64,000 bases of DNA from Spirogloea muscicola. Its lineage: Eukaryota; Streptophyta; Zygnematophyceae; Spirogloeales; Spirogloeaceae. Shown here piece by piece: positions 58,303 to 64,000 of the stretch. Each line of letters opens with the position of its first letter. Positions within the stretch are counted from its first letter, which is position 1. The notes below the pieces were generated by a model, which searched no databases, was not told the DNA's origin, and saw only the letters and a program-made list of their open reading frames with translations. A program made the translations under genes and the position numbers. Where the stretch lies: assembly GCA_009602725.1 (NCBI GenBank), contig WELB01000039.1, forward strand, positions 406,749 through 470,748, given 5' to 3'.

Positions 58303-61300
58303 ATGGCGGCGCAGCTCGCGAGCATCCGGCACGCCGGTGGCGGCGGCGGCGGCGTCGTCGACGGCGGCGGCCCCCGAAGAAGCAGCGCGGCTGATGCTGT
58401 GCGAGCACTGGCTGCTCGGCTACACGTCGAGTGGCGGCGATCACGACGGCATCGCGGAGCGAGTCGAGGCACGCGCTCTGCGGCCCGCTGCTGCGCGCGG
58501 CGCGGTGAGGAGGGGGAGGCCCCCGACGAGCTGCGCGTCGAGGTCTCGGACAAGGCCCTGAAGCAGCTGGGCAATGCGCAGGAGGAGCAGCGCCAGGCGC
58601 ATCGCCAGGGCGGTGATGCCGGAAGCATGATCGAGAAGAACCTGCGCAAACGGCAGCAGCGCCAGGCAGGTGAGATCGTCAAGTCCAAGAGGCCGCCGAA
58701 GCCCCTGTGCTGATAGCACTAGACAATCTGTTCCCCATTGCAGCAGTTGCTTTGGCTGGTGTTGCTGCTAGGCGGGTCATCAATCAAATTGATGAAGCCT
58801 GGTTAGAGCAATGGTTGCAGGGCCTGTCTTGTCATTGCTGCGTATTGCTTGTTGGTCGCCTAAGTACTTATTGTTTCAAGTGAACAATCTCAATTTGGAC
58901 TTTACATGTATCATCGTGTCATTCTTGTTGGTCTTAGAGTCCGTTTTGGACATGTGGCCTGATGACTCTGAGCATGGCAGCATCTTAAATCTAACTGCCA
59001 TTGCCCAGCCGTTGCTCTACTGCTATCTATCACCTTATACGCGACTCACTCTGCGTATCCTCCTCACATGCAGGCCAGATGGTGGACGAAAAACAAAAGG
59101 ACGCCAATGTAGATGCAGCAATAGGCGCCTCACAATCCTCCCCCAGCACAGGTACCGACTCAGTAACACTTGGAGGTCTCACTTGTAGATGCAGATAACA
59201 AGGTTTAAATTCACAAGCTGCTATAGAATATAGTACACCAATATGTCACATTTGAAAGTGATGACATACCTAGAAGTCTGAACCGTGTGCTGGCTGCACA
59301 GCTTGTCCTTAAGCTCTATGTCCTTGACCATCTCAGTAGCCCTGGGGGCTTCTTGCATGCATTGCCAACTGTATGATTCAAACCCTCTGCAGCACAGATT
59401 ATGCTTGCAAAAAATTTGCATTGATTGTAATAAGCATGCTCCTTGCAGAGGAAGAGGAGCTCAGAAGTAAAGTGATAGCGACAGTGGAAGCAGCCAGGGA
59501 GATCTTCATTCTCCATCTCAGAGCTCTTCTACGACGCTGAAGGGCGGAGCCTCCGGTCAGAGCGTGAGGAGCAGCTGGTGCAACGGCTCTATTTCAAAGA
59601 CCACTTTCGGCGGCCAAGTGTGGCCCTCGATGAAGCCGCCCTTCTTAAGGTCAGGAATGCAACCAGCTCATCTGCGCTGGCACAGTAAGTCAATAAATGA
59701 GCCTTTGCAGGTGCTTGTTACCCTCTGTAAGCTAATTCTGAGGAGCAAAGGCTGACTGTTGGTGTGATACTTGGTGTTGTCACAAGTCAGGTTTGCTTTT
59801 GAGCAGGTTTTGTCACTTGTCAGCTTTAATTTGCCGACCAGCTTCACGTCAGACTCCTAGATCTTCCTGAGATGGCCTCTCCAAAGCCCTCAGGAATTGA
59901 CAGCCCCTCTAATGGCAATTGCAGCATGTCTTCAACGACTCTCCATTTGTAGCAGAAGCTCCCGTTCCATGCCAACAGGGTCTCATGTTCTATGGATACC
60001 TTCAGGCGAACCTCCACCCAAGTGCTGTGTACAGCGAGCTCCAGCGAAGGCTGGACCTGCACTTTCCAGGGCTTGTTGCAATACTCGGGCGAGATGACCT
60101 GACCCGCACAGCAGTCGGTTGCCTCGTGGCTCCTCGCGAGGAGCTCCTGTCCTTCTCTCTCCCCAGGCCGCTCTTTGCTGCCACTTCCTTACTTCTGTCT
60201 GCGGCCAGCGCATATGCGTGCTTTCATGCGATTACGCCTACTTATGGTAATCTATGCATTTGCACTTGGTCAATTTTGGCATGCCATCACAAAACACATC
60301 AAGTAGTTCCTACTTTTACAGCTATGCAGATCCTTCACCTTGTACAGATCTTAAACAGACATTCTAAATACCATACATATTTGTCGCTTGCAGCTTCGCA
60401 AGCACTGCTAGTGCCTCTGGGCCTGCTGGCAGTGCTCGGGGGTGGGCTGCTTGCCAGGATGCTAGCCGCCAAGGTCCACAATGTCTTGCCCTCTCTGGAC
60501 TACCCCATCCCACTACCAACTGCGTTTCATGGAGCTTTGGGCATGGTGGTCCCTTACTTGTAAGCTCCAATATAGGGAATAAATATCAGAAGCCCGTGAC
60601 AATGACCTTAAGAGAACTTAAGGCTGAAAAGTCCATATGCTGTAGTGTTTGCTGTTGCCCATGATGTCCAGGTTATGCCATAATATACCTTGAGCTGCGT
60701 ATTCAAGTAAGCTGACACAACGTATGTTGTACCGTTTGTTATCGCCGTAATAACCCATGAATATCCTCGCATCTTGTGAGATGTATCCATCTTTGCGCGC
60801 TAGCTGCTCACCTCTATGTACATGTTAGGGATCGGCTTGAAGCTTCTGCTCACAATTGGTGCGGCGCAAAGAGGGCACAGATGACCATGCTGAATATCTG
60901 CCTGCTTTTTCGGCATATCTAGAGGAATTCGTGCGCTTACCTGTTATAAGAGATGTTGCGGCACAGGGGATATCTGCCTAATCGAGCAGCACTGATGGAC
61001 CTGTCGTTGGCAAGCTGCTTTGGCTCCGCAGCCATCTCTGGCCTTCTCCTCCTCCTGGGCAATGCCCAGACGTTGCATCTCCCAGTAAGGCTTCTGTCTC
61101 TTGCCTGTCCGCTGTGTCCCTAGTCTCCATCTGCTGGTCCTTGCACAGGATTGCAGGAAGGCCCTTTTGCAAGGCTTCCAATCTTATGCATGGTCTGCAA
61201 AGCAGCATCTAGCATTCTCTTGCTCATGCGCTTATTCAATACTGATGTGCATGAGGTTGTTTCTGATATTGTCATAGATTAGCGACAGCTTGCTTCAAGG

Positions 61301-61960
61301 AAGCTTGGTTGAAGTTCCTGCAGATCTGTTTTCAAGCTCCAATGTAAGACCTTCAACTCAATGTCATGTGTGTAGTCTGCTACCACTTACGTGTCATTTC
61401 GACTTGCATCCAGCTAGTTTTGCTCATTTGCACCCCAAGAGCATTTGATTCTGCTGTACTTATCAAGTCATGTCAACATGCATCCAGTACCTCTTATGAC
61501 ATGCACCAAGTAAGCATGTGACTGAAGGAAGGCCTCACCCTGATCATCATGGCAGTTATTGACATGGATGGCTGGCCATCTGTCTCAAGCCGTTTACAAC
61601 GACCACAACTCTCTAGTGATGGCCATCGGCCCCTATTCGCTGGCTGGTTTACTTGGCCTTCAGTTTACAGCCCTCAACCTTATTCCCTTGGGCATCCTGG
61701 ACGGTGGTAGGTTAGTCACAGCCATTTCTGGTCGCCGTTCTCAGCATTTAGTTTCGAATGTTTCTCTTGTTGCAATGACGTTATCCTTGCTGGCCAAGCG
61801 GCGCTGGGAAGGAGCGCTGTGGATGTGCTACATGCTAGCATGCGCCAAGAAGGATGATTGGTTCCAATGGGAGGAGGTGTCAGAGCCAGGAAAGCTTCGT
61901 GTGGCTCTTGCCCTTGTTAGCCTCTTCAGTGCTCTTGGCATTCTCCTGCCGTGCCATTGA
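58303..61960 (+). CDS. EGY3-like site-2-protease homologue without HExxH
   Basis: Ten exons in phase: 58303-58669, 59074-59151, 59449-59466, 59522-59649, 59925-60246, 60394-60559, 60967-61084, 61278-61343, 61414-61509 and 61556-61960 (587 residues). The soluble N-half (QQGLMFYGYLQANLHPSAVY, AVGCLVAPREEL) and the membrane part (LPNRAALMDLSLASCFGSAA, GLLGLQFTALNLIPLGILDG) match plant EGY plastid membrane metalloproteases. Where EGY1/2 have HELGHxLAAK, this protein has GLLARMLAAK, so the zinc-binding HExxH is absent, as in plant EGY3. The second motif LDGGR is retained. It is probably a non-catalytic plastid membrane protein. The 18-nt exon and the 55-nt intron after it are the weakest part of the model. 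Confidence 0.85.
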
Positions 61961-61999
61961 AGCATCTGACTGTTTCCAATCGTTAGACGAACTGACAAA

Positions 62000-62330
62000 C
62001 TGACATTCATTCATAACTGAGGATGCCCTGGCAGACAGCATTCATGGTTAAGGATGCCCTGGCAGACAGATTAGTCTGTGGTTGACAATTAACCCGCAAA
62101 TCTGCAAGTCTACCATGCATCGGTGTTACTGCCAGGTTGACCATTCAACAACCCTGTGGATGGACTACATCACACTACAGCTTTACTTGGTGTTGCAGGA
62201 GCCCATGCTTGCTGCAGTCGTGCGTGTCCTTTGCTGTGTTGTCATTGCCTACTTAGCTGTCAAGTGGCACATTCATGATCAGATTGGGGACTCTTAGGCT
62301 GTGCATGTCCATGGTCAGTGACACGGGAGG
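62000..62330. other. Unassigned stretch with a possible hydrophobic exon
   Basis: After a TTGGTGTTGCAG acceptor-like site at about 62200 a plus frame reads EPMLAAVVRVLCCVVIAYLA and stops at 62297. It could be an alternative 3' exon or nothing; no family is recognised. GCCCTGGCAGACAG is repeated at about 62027-62040 and 62054-62067. Confidence 0.25.
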
Positions 62331-62334
62331 CAGC

Positions 62335-62575
62335 CCCATGACGAAAAGGGTTCCTTCCAATAGCCGGTCGCGCCCTTGCAGCAGCCTCTGGGTTTCCGCG
62401 GGGTTGCTCTCCCTCCCCTCAGCTCATCTAACTTCCTACTGCTGACACGGGTACTAGGAGCGCCCTGTCTGCCTAGCCTGTGGCTCCGTCATAAACACCT
62501 GTATGCATCTGGCTGGCTTTTCACAGCTGCTCGTTTAACATCAGCAGCCGCTTGCCGGAAAGAATAACAGCAATG
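62335..62575 (+). mobile_element. LINE tail plus family A fragment
   Basis: Plus translation QPLGFRGVALPPLSSSNFLL then LTR matches the C-terminal end of the 53918-54427 copy (GVALPPLSSSDFLLLTRGY). It is followed by GGCTGGCTTTTCACAGC at about 62511, a family A arm. Confidence 0.55.
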
Positions 62576-62579
62576 GTGT

Positions 62580-63005
62580 CAAGACAGCGGGCAGAGTACG
62601 TGTCCTAATTGCTGGCTTGCATTAATTATTCCTAGTGCTTTACGCACAATCGTGAAGAATAAGTCCTTGATGAGATACTTATGACGTGCATGGACGAGAT
62701 CTGGGTTATTGCAGTTTTCAATGTCATACAAGTAGCATGTTTTATGTCAAGCAGATACTGAGTGCAGCTAAGATCTAGATCAACAAACGTCAGTCGCACA
62801 AGGAAGGAGCCAACCAAGCGCAGTGGCAGGAATGGGCAAGGGCTCTGTCATTGACAATGGAACACCTGCACCATTTGGCTTTCACAGAATGGGCCATGCA
62901 TTTGCTGGCGTCAAATTAGCAAAACCCCAGATCTTATCTGGGAAGATCAAAAGGCATCTTAAAGGTGAGATATTTCGGATGTATAGAATAGCAAGCCCAA
63001 TGATT
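62580..63005. other. Unassigned interval upstream of RETICULATA-related stop
   Basis: No coding signal recognised; probably 3' UTR of the minus-strand gene and intergenic DNA. Confidence 0.4.
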
Positions 63006-63011
63006 AGGAGG

Positions 63012-64000
63012 TCAGCTGGAGGCAGCAGTTTCTGCCCGAATAGGAGGTAATTCAGCAGTGGCTTTCTGGGAGCCGGTGAGACGGGCAAGGATGACAAATG
63101 ATGAGCCACCGAGGACGTTGTTGATGCCTCGTAGTGCAAAGACTGTGACTTTGAACACGTTCGGGCTGAGCTTGCGCGCCAGTAGCGTCTCAAGGCCATT
63201 GAGGCTCTGGTATCGCAGGTTGGAGGAGATGCCCATGTGGAGCGCCCAAGTGGCGGCGTTGAGCAGTGCCGGCGGCGGCGCATTCGCGACGAACTTGGGG
63301 TCCATCTTACGGCGTACAGCGAGGAGCGTGTTGGACAGCACCGTGCCCCCGAGGCCTGCAACAAAGCCCACGGTTGCAAACTGCACGCCCTTGTACACAG
63401 CCGTGCCCGCGCGCTCGGCCAGCGAGAACGCGCCCTTCTCAAACATGTGCCCTGTGGGGCTGTTTGTGAAGATCCCTGGGAGGTCTGCACATCTCCAACA
63501 AGAAGGACAGCAGAGTTGTCATGCATTACATATTGGAGCTTAAATGGTACTTTGAGCAGATCAGCGAGGCGCCAGCCGTCATCACCATGCAAGAGTTGCT
63601 CCAACAGCGTTCAGGCCAGCACAGTGGCAACGAGCAGACCTCAAGAACTTGTCAGCCTAGAGCGTGACAGAGGCAGGGGGGCTAGCTGGGCACTCACGCT
63701 CGGCAATGGCGGTGGATGACGCGGTGGGCGCAAGGAGGAACATGAGGGAGAAGTTGAGGATGGAGCCGACGACGAGCGTGGAGAAGACAAAGTCCAGCTC
63801 GCCGAGGCCGTAGTTGGGCCGGGACGCCATGTCCCCGGCGACGCACGCCGAGACGCCGATGATCTGCTCGGTCAGCACCTTGAACACGAACTGCGGGTCG
63901 GCGGCGACGCGCTCGTTCCACCCCTGCAGCGCCATCGCCAGCGGCCCGCCGAGGCTGGCGGGGCCCGCGGCGCTGCCGCCGTCCCCGGCGCCCGCCTCGC
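63012..64000 (-). CDS. RETICULATA-related (DUF3411) plastid membrane protein, 5' end outside window
   Basis: Two exons are visible: 63698-64000 (open to the window edge) and 63012-63484, joined by a split codon. The first reads NERVAADPQFVFKVLTEQII, GDMASRPNYGLGELDFVFST and LNFSLMFLLAPT. The second reads LPGIFTNSPTGHMFEKGAFS, YKGVQFATVGFVAGLGGTVL, NAATWALHMGISSNLRYQSL and RGINNVLGGSSFVILARLTG. These are the conserved blocks of the DUF3411/RETICULATA family, chloroplast envelope proteins of plants and algae whose loss affects leaf mesophyll and primary metabolism. Gly/Ala-rich membrane segments are visible. The start and transit peptide lie to the right of the window. Confidence 0.92.

Overview
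This is nuclear DNA from a green alga (Viridiplantae, Chlorophyta-type). Genes are dense with GT-AG introns and encode plastid functions: RuBisCO small subunit, a RuBisCO-methyltransferase-type SET protein, an EGY-type plastid protease homologue, a RETICULATA/DUF3411 protein, a DUF177 protein and MurF. Degenerate telomere-like TTTAGGG tracts recur; that unit is the plant/Chlorella-type repeat, not the TTTTAGGG of Chlamydomonas. The species cannot be fixed from the sequence. There is a 67-base assembly gap at 29978-30044 and single N bases at 19908 and 37401.

Layout. 1-1765: tandem DJ-1/PfpI gene (minus, cut by the left edge). 1.86-3.0 kb: repeats. 4326-5315: rbcS (minus). 5.6-7.6 kb: repeats, including a complete TA-flanked miniature transposon. 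8.4-9.9 kb: tentative helix-hairpin-helix gene (minus). 10-14.5 kb: repeat island with LINE 3' ends. 16.56-19.73 kb: LHW-like MYC_N-domain gene (minus). 20-25 kb: second repeat island. 26.0-28.4 kb: ZC3H3-type CCCH zinc-finger gene (minus). 30.08-32.74 kb: NHE/NHX cation/proton antiporter (plus). 33.4-36.4 kb: SET-domain methyltransferase (minus). 36.6-37.1 kb: 76-residue protein (minus). 37.5-40.1 kb: homocysteine S-methyltransferase (plus). 41.0-41.4 kb: TAXIMIN-type peptide gene (minus). 42.8-43.8 kb: prefoldin-like small protein (plus). 44.3-45.3 kb: DUF177 (plus). 45.9-53.6 kb: DEAH-box helicase with a C-terminal dsRNA-binding domain (minus). 54.8-57.4 kb: MurF (plus). 58.3-62.0 kb: EGY3-like pseudoprotease (plus). 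63.0-64.0 kb: RETICULATA-related (minus, cut by the right edge).

The genes are not an operon or cluster. Many belong to plastid biology: carbon fixation, rRNA maturation, peptidoglycan and membrane proteins. Several pairs are divergent (ZC3H3/NHX, 76-aa gene/HMT, TAXIMIN/prefoldin-like, helicase/MurF) and may share promoter space.

The most unusual items are: a Tc1/mariner-type miniature transposon with a palindromic telomere-repeat core; telomere-like tracts at first-intron borders of at least four genes; an in-frame duplicated exon end with tandem splice donors in the antiporter; a double G-box palindrome upstream of the LHW-like gene; and plastid MurF, TAXIMIN and a HExxH-less EGY homologue. 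Exon maps were derived by hand from splice consensus, phase and protein similarity recalled from family knowledge. No database search was run.
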